From an uncultured Clostridia bacterium (GTDB lineage: Bacteria > Bacillota > Clostridia > Lachnospirales > Lachnospiraceae): 38,366 nucleotides of DNA. Below are positions 1-7,756 of this stretch, in pieces; position 1 is the first letter of the stretch, and every line of letters begins with the position of its first letter. Under the pieces are notes generated by a model. It saw only the letters and a list, made by a program, of their open reading frames with translations, was not told the DNA's origin and did no database searches. Made by a program: the position numbers and the translations under genes. The stretch is from positions 1 through 38,366 of the forward strand of contig CAMOXU010000015.1 of the NCBI GenBank assembly GCA_946629525.1, written 5' to 3'.

Positions 1-11
1 ATCCGGTGCTA

Positions 12-40
12 ATGTTACATATTTTTAGGGACATTTTCAA
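12..40 (-). promoter_or_regulatory. Possible promoter pointing out of the window
   Basis: On the minus strand TTGAAA (40–35) lies 17 bases from TAACAT (17–12). In related Clostridia the genes after RNase G are often rplU-ysxB-rpmA, so this could drive rplU beyond the window edge. The -10 matches only four of six consensus bases and no downstream gene is visible. Confidence 0.3.
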
Positions 41-71
41 AAATGGTTGACAGAACAAAATTTCACGTTCT

Positions 72-106
72 TAAAAAAATAAAGAAGGCCGCGGCATTCC
101 TGCCGC
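72..106 (-). terminator. Probable intrinsic terminator after rng
   Basis: On the minus strand a GCGGC/GCCGC stem (106–102 with 95–91, six-base loop) is followed after a short spacer by a T-rich stretch (about 84–72). It lies about 125 bases beyond the RNase G stop. The spacer between stem and T-run is longer than ideal. Confidence 0.5.
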
Positions 107-181
107 ACAGGGGGGCGAAGCCGCCGGTCCCTGCATTTCTTCATCCGAATCCACGGTATTCCTCCCGCACAGAGGGCGAAG
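93..181. repeat. Two direct copies of a GC-rich intergenic repeat
   Basis: Positions 93–120 and 155–181 are near-identical: both read GG-c/t-ATTCCT-g/c-CCGCACAG, then a G-run, then CGAAG. The same core (GTTCCTGCCGCAC followed by GCGAAG) recurs at 23680–23714 and, more degenerate, at about 21416–21455. The 1–229 segment contains no gene. Confidence 0.6.
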
Positions 182-229
182 ACCCATAAGGGCCGCCTCC
201 GGAATGCACGGTCACGTCCGGCAGCCTGC

Positions 230-1363
230 TCACGCCTTCAATATTTCCGCGACCGGCTTCTCGCGCTTCTCCCGGACGATCTCCATGATGCCGAGCGGCG
301 TCAGGTCGACAACGTCCATCGAGAGCCTGTCCCTCCTTGCGATCTTTCTCATGACGTTGACAAGCTCCTCCCGGTGATCCGGATTCGAGAGGCTGATAAA
401 GTCAACGAGAATCATGCCCGAAAGGTTCCTTAAGATGACCTGGTTCACGACCTCCTCCGCTGCTTCGAGATCGATCTTTCGGTATGTCTCCTCCGCGATC
501 CTTCCCTTCTCGCAGCGTCCGCTGTTGACATCGATACTGACGAATGCCTCCGTCTGCTCGATCACAAGGTAGGCTCCGCTCTTCAGCCAGACCTTCTTTG
601 CGAGCAGTCTGTCGATATCCCGCCCCAGTTCATAGACGACCGGGAGGCCGAGCGATCTGCCGGAGTACAGGATCTCTTCATTTTCATGGCGGAACCGGGC
701 CAGCTTCGCAGCTGCTGCCGGGATATCCGAATAGATCCTTTCCGGCGGGGTATAAAGGTCGCGCAGCATCGTCACGTAGAAGGGATCCGGTTCATAGAGG
801 AGCGTTCCCGGTCTCACCTTTTCCGCATCTTTTAGGATCTCCTGCATCTTCGCTGCCAGAGATTCGAGTTCGGATAAGAGTTCCGATTTCTGTGCCTTCG
901 GAGCGTTCGTCCGGAGAAGGGGCCGAAGCCCCTCAGAGGAGAAACCGTCCGTCCATTTATGGAGGAGCTCCTTCTCACTCTTTGAGAGCTTTTTCGAGAA
1001 AGAAATGCCTCCCTTCCCCTGCTCCATCACCGCATATCTTCCGGCGATGCTTATGCGCTGCGTCGCCACACAGGTCTTATTCCCTGCCGCATCTTTCGTG
1101 ATCTGCAGAAGGATCCTCCCCGGGTCCCCCTGTCCCCGCTTATAATTCGGCAGAAATGCGAGACGGGAGCCGTCGAATTTTACGAATGCCCCGCCGATAT
1201 TTTTGGCGTAGGAATCCACATGTCCGAGGTAGATCCTGCCGACTTCGGAGGTCTCCCCGTACTTTTCGAGCCGGAGATTCCGAAGCTTCCGGTCCTCATA
1301 GAGCGCTGCCGCAAGGAATCGTTCCGGTCCGTATTCGATTTGTGTAACGATATAGTCATTCAT
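230..1363 (-). CDS. rng: Ribonuclease G (RNase E/G family)
   Basis: Single-strand endoribonuclease of the RNase E/G family, acting in rRNA maturation and mRNA decay. An S1-like domain begins around residue 38 (VGRIYLGHV). The catalytic core follows, with FVSIDVNSGR (Asp near residue 278) and ILVDFISLS (Asp near 321) as the metal-binding aspartates. The protein is 377 residues, clearly shorter than E. coli RNase G (about 490), and stops soon after the MEIVREKREKP region. The CPxC zinc-link motif and C-terminal dimerisation region are absent. I chose the ATG at 1363, preceded by AGGA at 9 bases; an in-frame GTG at 1393 is possible. It follows the DUF2344 gene closely and probably shares its transcript. 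Confidence 0.9.
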   Translation of the reverse strand: MNDYIVTQIEYGPERFLAAALYEDRKLRNLRLEKYGETSEVGRIYLGHVDSYAKNIGGAFVKFDGSRLAFLPNYKRGQGDPGRILLQITKDAAGNKTCVATQRISIAGRYAVMEQGKGGISFSKKLSKSEKELLHKWTDGFSSEGLRPLLRTNAPKAQKSELLSELESLAAKMQEILKDAEKVRPGTLLYEPDPFYVTMLRDLYTPPERIYSDIPAAAAKLARFRHENEEILYSGRSLGLPVVYELGRDIDRLLAKKVWLKSGAYLVIEQTEAFVSIDVNSGRCEKGRIAEETYRKIDLEAAEEVVNQVILRNLSGMILVDFISLSNPDHREELVNVMRKIARRDRLSMDVVDLTPLGIMEIVREKREKPVAEILKA

Positions 1364-1395
1364 TGTGATCTGTCCTGACTGTTCTTCCTGCACTT

Positions 1396-2256
1396 TCAGA
1401 ACCGGCTCCCGAGCATCAGGAGCGTCCTTCCGTCCTCCGCATAGAGCTCATGGCGTACGATTCGGATCGCGAACGGGTCATATTCCACACCGATCTCCGA
1501 ACAGACAGCCTGAAAAACTGTCTCAGGCTTCAGGTTCGAGGCACTTCCCGTCCGAAGCGACATGAAAATGCTCCTCCTGCAGCCGGCCTCACGGATCCTT
1601 CTGACCGCCTCCTCAGAGATCTGCCTTTCCGTTTCGGTCCGTGCTCTCACGACGCAGAATGCTTCGGAAGGGAGTTCCGGGTCAGCGGACATTTCATAGA
1701 TCATCGGCCGGATATCCACATCGGACTCTGTCTTTTTGGATACTTTATGCACAACGACCGTTTCCTTTTCCATAAAATCGTGGAGAATCCCGTGAAGATC
1801 CGTCTCCGGAAGAAATCCGTCCCCGATAAAGACCGTATAGTCCGCCTTTGCGACCTGCGCCATGGCCTTGCTTTTGTTCTCGCTCACCCGGCGGCAGGCA
1901 GTAAAGAGGATTCCCTCCGGCGCCTCCCTGTTCAGCATCGCGCAGATTTCCTCCATATGCGGCGGATCGGGAAGTTCCTCGTTACTGAGACCGATGGTCT
2001 CAAGGCGCTGAAGATCCTGCTTATCGAGCGGGAACGGATCCCTGTACGCGAGTTCAAGATCAAGATATTCTCCGGTCCCCTCCAGACCGACTCCCAGAGG
2101 AGCGGCGAACGAGAGGATCAGATGCGGGCTGTAGCCTTTTGTGAAGGCAGCCTTGACCTCACTTCTGCGGATGACCTTCTGGACCGCCCTCATGAAATCG
2201 AGATGGCCGATATAGCGGAGGGAGCCCAGCTTCGCAAACTTTATTCTGACTTTCAT
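1396..2256 (-). CDS. DUF2344 (TIGR03936) radical SAM-associated protein
   Basis: A 286-residue protein beginning MKVRIKFAKLGSLRYIGHLD, the characteristic N-terminus of the DUF2344/TIGR03936 family. That family is encoded beside, or fused to, a B12-binding-type radical SAM protein. Its biochemical role is not established. The start ATG overlaps the radical SAM stop as ATGA (2256–2253), so the two are probably translationally coupled and work together. RNase G follows about 30 bases downstream. This radical SAM/DUF2344/RNase G order is common in Clostridia and suggests an RNA- or ribosome-related role, but that is inference. Confidence 0.9.
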   Translation of the reverse strand: MKVRIKFAKLGSLRYIGHLDFMRAVQKVIRRSEVKAAFTKGYSPHLILSFAAPLGVGLEGTGEYLDLELAYRDPFPLDKQDLQRLETIGLSNEELPDPPHMEEICAMLNREAPEGILFTACRRVSENKSKAMAQVAKADYTVFIGDGFLPETDLHGILHDFMEKETVVVHKVSKKTESDVDIRPMIYEMSADPELPSEAFCVVRARTETERQISEEAVRRIREAGCRRSIFMSLRTGSASNLKPETVFQAVCSEIGVEYDPFAIRIVRHELYAEDGRTLLMLGSRF

Positions 2257-4253
2257 GACTCCACCCCGTCTCCTTCTTCATGATCATTCGTTCCGGCAGC
2301 CTCGCAGGAAGCAGCTTCCTGTCCATTCGGATCGTCCCCACCCGGGACGGATAACGGGGCGCCGTTTGCATAGGCTTTTCCCGCTGTCGGACTGTGCTCC
2401 TCGAAGCACACGCCTCCGCCGAAGCTCCTCGCCCCGCAGCCGGAGCACTGCTGCCTGCAGTTCGGGGTGACCTTCCCGGCCAGCGCCCGCTCCCACTCCC
2501 GGACAAAGAATTCCCGGCTCACGCCGATATCGATGAAATCCCACGGGAGGATCTCGTCCGTACTTCTCTCTCTCAGTGTATAAAACTCGTGGTCGACCCC
2601 GCATCTTGCAAAGGAATCGAGCCAGATATCCATATGGAAATAATCCGTCCAGGAATCATACATGGCCCCGTGCATGTATGCGTCGAGGATCACTTTCGAC
2701 AGTCTTCTGTCTCCCCGCGCGAACACTCCCTCGAGCACCGTTCCGTCCGCCTCATGCCAGTTATAGTGGATGGACCGCTGATTCTTCATCTGCCGGACCT
2801 CGCTCTTCACCGTGTGGGCAAAATCGATATATTCTTCCTTCCGGAACATCGGTGCCCACTGGAACGGAGTGAAGGGCTTCGGGACAAAGAAGGACGTGCT
2901 GACCGTGATCTCGCACTTTCCGTTCCGCTGATCCTTCGGGATCTCATAATAATTGTCGCAGATCTCCTGCGCCAGATGGGCGATTCCCTTCCGGTCCTCG
3001 TCCGTCTCGGTCGGCAGACCCAGCATAAAGTAGAGCTTGACCTTGTTCCAGCCCCCCTGAAAAGCCATGGAGGACCCGATCATGATATCATCTCTCGTGA
3101 TCCCCTTGTTGATCACGTCGCGCAGCCGCTGCGTTCCGGCCTCCGGTGCAAAGGTCAGAGAGCTCTTCCGCACATCCTGCACCTTCCGCATGATGTCCAG
3201 AGAGAAATTGTCGATCCTCAGAGAGGGAAGGGATATATTGACGGATCTCCCCTTAAAATGTGTGATCAGATATTCCAGAAGATCCGGAAGCGCCGTATAG
3301 TCACTGGAGCTTAACGAGCTCAGGGATATTTCCTCATGACCGGTCCCACCGATCAGGATATCCGCCTCCGCCTTCAGACGGTCGACGCTCTTCTCTCTCA
3401 GAGGCCGATACAGCATGCCGGCCTGGCAGAAACGGCAGCCGCGGATACAGCCCCGCATGACTTCCAGCGTCACACGGTCCTGGGTAGCCTTGATGTATGG
3501 GATCACGGGCTTCGTCGGATAGGGTGCATTGGTCAGATCCATGCAGGTCTGTTTTCTCACCTTCTCCGGGATGCCATCGGCGTTCGGGCAGAAGCTCCGG
3601 ATGGTGCCGTCCGCATTGTATGTCACTTCATAGAATGCAGGGACGTAGCATCCGGGCAGAGAAGCGGCCGCTTTGAGGAAAGCATGCTTCCCGGCTCCCT
3701 CATTTTTCATTTTTATATAGAGATCCATCAGGCCGTCCAGCATGGTCTCGCTGTCGCCGATATAGAAAATGTCAAAGAAATCCGCAAGCGGCTCCGGATT
3801 GTAGGTGCAGGGGCCGCCGCCGATGATCAGAGGGAATTCCTCCCCGCGGTCCTTCGCAAGATACGGGATCTGCGAAAGATCGAGCACCTGCAGCACGTTG
3901 GTGTAGCAGAGCTCATACTGCAGCGTAAAGCCCAGAAAATCGAACCCTCTGACAGGCTCCTGGGACTCGAGCGCAAAGAGCGGAATATCATGTTCCTTCA
4001 TGACAGCGTGCAGATCCGGCCAGGGCGAATAGGTCCTCTCGCACCAGACGTCGTCCCTCCGGTTCAGCTGGTCATATATGATCTGGATCCCGAGATGGGA
4101 CATCCCGATCTCATATACGTCCGGAAAGCACATGCAGAAGCGCACAGAGACTTCCGCCGGGTCTTTGACGACGGAATTTATTTCATTTCCGATATAGCGG
4201 GCCGGCTTCTCTACCGATCGCAGGATCCGGTCATTCAGAAAAGGTTCTCTCAT
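2253..4253 (-). CDS. B12-binding-type radical SAM protein (TIGR03960)
   Basis: A 666-residue radical SAM protein of the TIGR03960 family. The N-terminal 200 residues resemble a cobalamin-binding Rossmann-type domain (CFPDVYEIGMSHLG). The radical SAM CX3CX2C cluster site is at C269, C273 and C276 within MRGCIRGCRFCQAGM. The C-terminus carries further cysteines (NCRQQCSGCG) and a Gly/Glu-rich tail. The substrate is unknown. The start is supported by family alignment (EKPARYIGNE shortly after it). No Shine-Dalgarno sits at normal spacing: a perfect AAGGAGG is 44 bases upstream, separated by a hairpin and U-run. It overlaps the DUF2344 start by four bases. Confidence 0.9.
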   Translation of the reverse strand: MREPFLNDRILRSVEKPARYIGNEINSVVKDPAEVSVRFCMCFPDVYEIGMSHLGIQIIYDQLNRRDDVWCERTYSPWPDLHAVMKEHDIPLFALESQEPVRGFDFLGFTLQYELCYTNVLQVLDLSQIPYLAKDRGEEFPLIIGGGPCTYNPEPLADFFDIFYIGDSETMLDGLMDLYIKMKNEGAGKHAFLKAAASLPGCYVPAFYEVTYNADGTIRSFCPNADGIPEKVRKQTCMDLTNAPYPTKPVIPYIKATQDRVTLEVMRGCIRGCRFCQAGMLYRPLREKSVDRLKAEADILIGGTGHEEISLSSLSSSDYTALPDLLEYLITHFKGRSVNISLPSLRIDNFSLDIMRKVQDVRKSSLTFAPEAGTQRLRDVINKGITRDDIMIGSSMAFQGGWNKVKLYFMLGLPTETDEDRKGIAHLAQEICDNYYEIPKDQRNGKCEITVSTSFFVPKPFTPFQWAPMFRKEEYIDFAHTVKSEVRQMKNQRSIHYNWHEADGTVLEGVFARGDRRLSKVILDAYMHGAMYDSWTDYFHMDIWLDSFARCGVDHEFYTLRERSTDEILPWDFIDIGVSREFFVREWERALAGKVTPNCRQQCSGCGARSFGGGVCFEEHSPTAGKAYANGAPLSVPGGDDPNGQEAASCEAAGTNDHEEGDGVES

Positions 4254-4255
4254 AA

Positions 4256-4305
4256 TAAAAACGGCTGCTGCATTCTTATAAAGTGCGGCAGCCCTCTCCT
4301 CCTTC
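4256..4305 (-). promoter_or_regulatory. Shine-Dalgarno, hairpin, U-run, then start codon
   Basis: Reading the minus strand: AAGGAGG (4304–4298), then a hairpin with arms GGCTGC-c-GCA (4293–4284) and TGC-a-GCAGCC (4272–4263) and an 11-base loop. GTTTTTATT follows, then ATG (4253). The hairpin plus T5 looks like an intrinsic terminator for the upstream his transcript. Folding would also bring the Shine-Dalgarno to about 13 bases from AUG. Both readings are possible and neither has been tested. Confidence 0.6.
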
Positions 4306-4313
4306 TTATATCA

Positions 4314-4329
4314 GTGGGGAAGACCCCAC
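4314..4329. other. Perfect hairpin between hisIE and the radical SAM gene
   Basis: GTGGGG (4314–4319) and CCCCAC (4324–4329) form a perfect six-pair stem with an AAGA loop. In the plus direction it is followed by GTTTTAT; in the minus direction, the direction of the genes, there is no T-run. It sits just upstream of the radical SAM leader hairpin. Confidence 0.5.
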
Positions 4330-4361
4330 GTTTTATGTAAGCGGGAAGTTTCCGTTATTCT

Positions 4362-5642
4362 TTATCTTCTTGCAAGCTCCTCGGTGATCTCCTTCCAGGT
4401 CACGCCGCGTTCCGCCATGAGGACCATCAGGTGGTACAGATAATCGGAGATCTCGTATTTGATCTCCTCCGGATCCGGATTTTTTGCCGCGATGATGATC
4501 TCCGTGTTCTCCTCACCGACCTTCTTCAGGATCTTATCGATGCCCTTGTCGAAGAGATAGTTCGTGTAGGAGCCTTCCTTCGGGTTCTTCTTGCGGTCGA
4601 GGATCACATCGTAGACGCTCTGGAAGACACGCAGCGGATTCTGATCAGTGTATTCCGTCTTCGCAAGCTCCGTGTAGAAGCAGCTGCGGTTTCCCGTGTG
4701 GCAGGCAGCCCCGATCTGCAGGACCTTTGCGAGCATCGTATCCCTGTCGCAGTCTATTGAGAGAGATCTTACATACTGAAAATGTCCCGAGGTCTCTCCC
4801 TTGACCCACAGGCTCTGTCTGCTGCGGGAAAAATAGGTCATGCGGCCCGTCAGGAGCGTCTTCTTAAAGCTCTCCTCGTTCATATAGGCCATCATAAGGA
4901 CCTCGTCATTCCTGTAATCCTGCACGATGCAGGGCACGAGGCCGTTCGCGTCCTTCTTAAAATCTTCCCAGTTGAGGGCGCTTCGAAGCACATTGACCGG
5001 GATCCCGAGAGACATTCCCTTTTCCTTCAGGGCAATGAGGTCCAGATCCGGAATGCTTATGTAGGAGCCGCTGACTGCGTCCACACAGTCCTTTCGCAGA
5101 AGATTCAGAATGTGATCTTCCCTGCCGTGGTTCGTATGCAGAAGGATCGGGACATCCGTCATGCTCCCGAGCGTATCCTCGATATTGTCGAGAAGAAGGA
5201 TCTCCGAAGCATACTGCCCGATCTTCTCTGCGTTCGGCGTGAACTCGCTCTTGGAGGAAATGCTGACCGCGATCTTCTCCCTGCCGAAGCGCTTTGACAC
5301 TTCCGGGAGGAAATCCATATTTTCGGATTTCGCCCCGTTCAGGACCACCCGGCTGCATCCCGCATAGAGGAGCTTCTTGACATCCTCCACCCTCTTTACA
5401 TTGCCGGCCGCCATCACGGGGATCCGGGACTCCTCGCAGATCCGTCTGATGGAGGAGATCGCTTCCTCATGGTCCGCGTCATTTTTCGAAAAGTCAAAGA
5501 TCAGGATCTTATCAGCGCCCATCTCGTTGTACTTCATGGCGACCTCGCAGAGATCGCCCGACCCGAACGCATTTTTCTGGCCGAAGCCCGTCACTGCGCG
5601 CCCTTTATACATATATATACATGGGACCATATACTTTACCAT
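4362..5642 (-). CDS. hisIE: HisF-like domain fused to HisI and HisE
   Basis: The C-terminal half carries two histidine pathway enzymes. Phosphoribosyl-AMP cyclohydrolase (HisI) spans about 225–330, with metal ligands in DCDRD (297–301), AACHTG (C314) and SCFY (C321). Phosphoribosyl-ATP pyrophosphatase (HisE) spans about 338–426, with KKVGEENTE. The N-terminal 220 residues resemble the HisA/HisF (βα)8 barrel ([32 protein letters not shown]). The HisF aspartate of PCLDV is Tyr10 here, and the barrel's second catalytic aspartate (AIDAK) aligns with Ser129. The barrel is therefore probably a pseudoenzyme, perhaps a scaffold. Start at 5642 has a strong GGAGGAG. It is the last gene of the his cluster, 33 bases after hisD. 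Confidence 0.9.
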   Translation of the reverse strand: MVKYMVPCIYMYKGRAVTGFGQKNAFGSGDLCEVAMKYNEMGADKILIFDFSKNDADHEEAISSIRRICEESRIPVMAAGNVKRVEDVKKLLYAGCSRVVLNGAKSENMDFLPEVSKRFGREKIAVSISSKSEFTPNAEKIGQYASEILLLDNIEDTLGSMTDVPILLHTNHGREDHILNLLRKDCVDAVSGSYISIPDLDLIALKEKGMSLGIPVNVLRSALNWEDFKKDANGLVPCIVQDYRNDEVLMMAYMNEESFKKTLLTGRMTYFSRSRQSLWVKGETSGHFQYVRSLSIDCDRDTMLAKVLQIGAACHTGNRSCFYTELAKTEYTDQNPLRVFQSVYDVILDRKKNPKEGSYTNYLFDKGIDKILKKVGEENTEIIIAAKNPDPEEIKYEISDYLYHLMVLMAERGVTWKEITEELARR

Positions 5643-5675
5643 GTCTTCTCCTCCGTATACGTGATAAGAAGTAAG

Positions 5676-6974
5676 TTATTGATCTTCATTCTCGAAGCGG
5701 ACATGGATCGAATTCGCGTGAGCCGTCAGTCCTTCCGCCTTCGCGAAGGTCTCCACATCCCTGTGAAGGGCCCCGAGCGCCTTCCTGGAGCTGTAGATAA
5801 TGCTCGTCTTCTTGATGAAATCGTCAACAGACAGGGCCGAGAAGAATTTTGCCGTTCCGTTGGTCGGAAGCACGTGATTCGGTCCCGCGAAATAATCTCC
5901 GAGCGGCTCGGAGGAATATTCCCCGATAAAGATCGCGCCCGCATTCTTTATCTCTGTCATGAGCAGGAACGGATCCTTTGTCACGAGCTCAAGGTGTTCC
6001 GGAGCGATCTCGTTGACGGCACGGACAGCTTCCTCCATGGTATCCGCCACGAGGATCCTTCCGAAATTATCCAGAGACTTCCTGATGATCTCTCTCCGTG
6101 AGAGTCCCTCGAGGAACCCGTCGATCTCCGCGCTCACTTCCTCCGCGACCCGCATGGACGTAGTGACAAGGATCGCGCAGGCCATCTCGTCATGCTCCGC
6201 CTGGGAGAGAAGATCCGCCGCGACGTAGCGGGCATTGGCCGTATCATCTGCAAGGACGGTCACCTCGGACGGGCCTGCCACGGAATCGATCGATACGTGC
6301 CCGTATACCGCCTTCTTGGCGAGGGCAACAAAGATATTTCCGGGCCCGGTGATCTTATGGACCCTCGGAAGAGACTCCGTGCCGAAAGCCATCGCCGCTA
6401 TTGCCTGCGCGCCTCCGACCTTATAGATGGTCCCGACGCCGGCTTCTTTCGCAGCTACGAGCGTCGTCGGCGTCACCTTCCCGTCCTTTCCGGGCGGCGT
6501 GCACATGACGATATCCGGCACGCCTGCGACCTGTGCGGGAACGACGTTCATGAGCACGGAGGACGGATAGGCGGCCTTGCCGCCGGGGACATAGACCCCG
6601 ACGCGGGACAGCGGTGTGACCTTCTGCCCGAGGACCATTCCCTCTTCCGTCATGAACCAGCTCTTCACCCGCTCCTCCTCATGGAAAGCCCGGATACGGG
6701 CAGCGGCTTTTCTGATCACCTGGATGAGCTCTGGATCGACCTTCTCGTAGGCCTCCTTCTCCTCTTCTTCCGTGACGACAAAATTCTCCGCGGAGATATC
6801 CGCTCCGTCAAATTTCTTTGTATAGGAAAAGACCGCGCGGTCTCCGTTCTCTCTCACATCAGCCAGAATTCCTGAGACGATCTGCTCCTCCCGGGGATAA
6901 CTGTCCGGACTCCTCCTAAGCATATTTGTAAGGATCGAGCCGAACGCTTCGTCTGTAAGCTTCAGGATCTGCAT
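5676..6974 (-). CDS. hisD: Histidinol dehydrogenase
   Basis: NAD-dependent four-electron oxidation of L-histidinol to L-histidine, the last two steps of the pathway. The 432-residue length is normal for the family. Typical blocks are visible: [39 protein letters not shown]-type SQAEHDE, and NEIAPEHLE with the Glu-His catalytic pair. Start ATG 6974 follows GAGGAGGT at six bases. A perfect palindrome sits directly upstream of this ribosome-binding site. The gene follows hisG after a 120-base gap and precedes hisIE. Confidence 0.97.
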   Translation of the reverse strand: MQILKLTDEAFGSILTNMLRRSPDSYPREEQIVSGILADVRENGDRAVFSYTKKFDGADISAENFVVTEEEEKEAYEKVDPELIQVIRKAAARIRAFHEEERVKSWFMTEEGMVLGQKVTPLSRVGVYVPGGKAAYPSSVLMNVVPAQVAGVPDIVMCTPPGKDGKVTPTTLVAAKEAGVGTIYKVGGAQAIAAMAFGTESLPRVHKITGPGNIFVALAKKAVYGHVSIDSVAGPSEVTVLADDTANARYVAADLLSQAEHDEMACAILVTTSMRVAEEVSAEIDGFLEGLSRREIIRKSLDNFGRILVADTMEEAVRAVNEIAPEHLELVTKDPFLLMTEIKNAGAIFIGEYSSEPLGDYFAGPNHVLPTNGTAKFFSALSVDDFIKKTSIIYSSRKALGALHRDVETFAKAEGLTAHANSIHVRFENEDQ

Positions 6975-6988
6975 ATTTATACCTCCTC

Positions 6989-7004
6989 GTAAACATCTGT
7001 TTAC
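6989..7004. promoter_or_regulatory. Palindrome next to the hisD ribosome-binding site
   Basis: GTAAACA and TGTTTAC form a perfect inverted repeat with a two-base TC centre. It lies just upstream of the GAGGAGGT of hisD. The size and symmetry fit a repressor operator or a small leader hairpin. No regulator is identified. Confidence 0.4.
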
Positions 7005-7094
7005 ATCTGACCGGGAATTTCGGATCCCATTCCCCCATGCATCTGCGCATATGCTACACTTTTTGCGCCTGCCTCTGACGGGCCTGCGCCGGAT

Positions 7095-7745
7095 CTACTT
7101 CGCCAGTTCATTCCTGAGACGCGTGATCAGATCAGTGATCCTTTCATTTTCCATCTTCATGCTGACCTGATTGACGACCATGCGGGCAGAAAGATCAAGA
7201 ACTTCCTCGAGGACTTCCAGGCCGTTCTCCCTGAGCGTCGATCCGGTCTCCACGATATCCACGATCACCTCGGAAAGCCCCACGATAGGAGCGAGTTCAA
7301 TAGATCCGTTCAGTTTGATGATCTCGACCGTCTGATTTTTTCTGCGGTAAAAGTAGTCCTTCGCGATATTCGGATACTTGGTGGCAACGCGGATCTGATC
7401 TCCGCCCTCCAGAAAACGCCGCGCGGAAGCCGGCCCGCAGACGCACATCCGGCACTTGCCGTAGCCAAGATCAAGAACTTCGTAGAGTTTTTTATTTTCT
7501 TCGATTATGGTATCCCGCCCCACAATGCCGATGTCGGCTGCCCCGTAGTAAACATACGTCGGAACGTCCGGACCCTTGGCGAGGAAGAACCGCAGACCAA
7601 GCTCCTCGTTCGTGAAAATGAGCTTTCTCGTCTTCTTATCCATTGCCCCTGCCGTATTCACACCGATCCGCTCGAACAGCTCGAGCGTGTCATGGGCAAG
7701 CCGCCCCTTCGTCAGTGCGATCGTGAGATATCTTCTCTCAGACAT
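7095..7745 (-). CDS. hisG: ATP phosphoribosyltransferase, short form
   Basis: Catalyses the first committed step of histidine biosynthesis, joining ATP and PRPP. At 216 residues it is the short HisG form, which lacks the C-terminal regulatory domain and needs HisZ for activity and feedback control. Typical motifs include LTIALTKGRL near the start, ADIGIVGRDTI, and IVDIVETGSTLREN at the PRPP loop. I chose ATG 7745, preceded by GGAG at seven bases; the longer frame begins with an unlikely TTG at 7760. The start lies 11 bases after the hisZ stop, which fits joint expression. Confidence 0.95.
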   Translation of the reverse strand: MSERRYLTIALTKGRLAHDTLELFERIGVNTAGAMDKKTRKLIFTNEELGLRFFLAKGPDVPTYVYYGAADIGIVGRDTIIEENKKLYEVLDLGYGKCRMCVCGPASARRFLEGGDQIRVATKYPNIAKDYFYRRKNQTVEIIKLNGSIELAPIVGLSEVIVDIVETGSTLRENGLEVLEEVLDLSARMVVNQVSMKMENERITDLITRLRNELAK

Positions 7746-7756
7746 AGTACATCTCC

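Noticed and set aside
47-82. Perfect TTGACA on the plus strand as a promoter -35
   Set aside because: The only -10 candidate at a suitable distance is a poor TTAAAA, and no plus-strand gene follows.
5600-5640. ATATATA-rich stretch as a promoter inside hisIE
   Set aside because: It encodes the conserved first residues of the HisF-like domain and lacks a matching -35 at a suitable distance.
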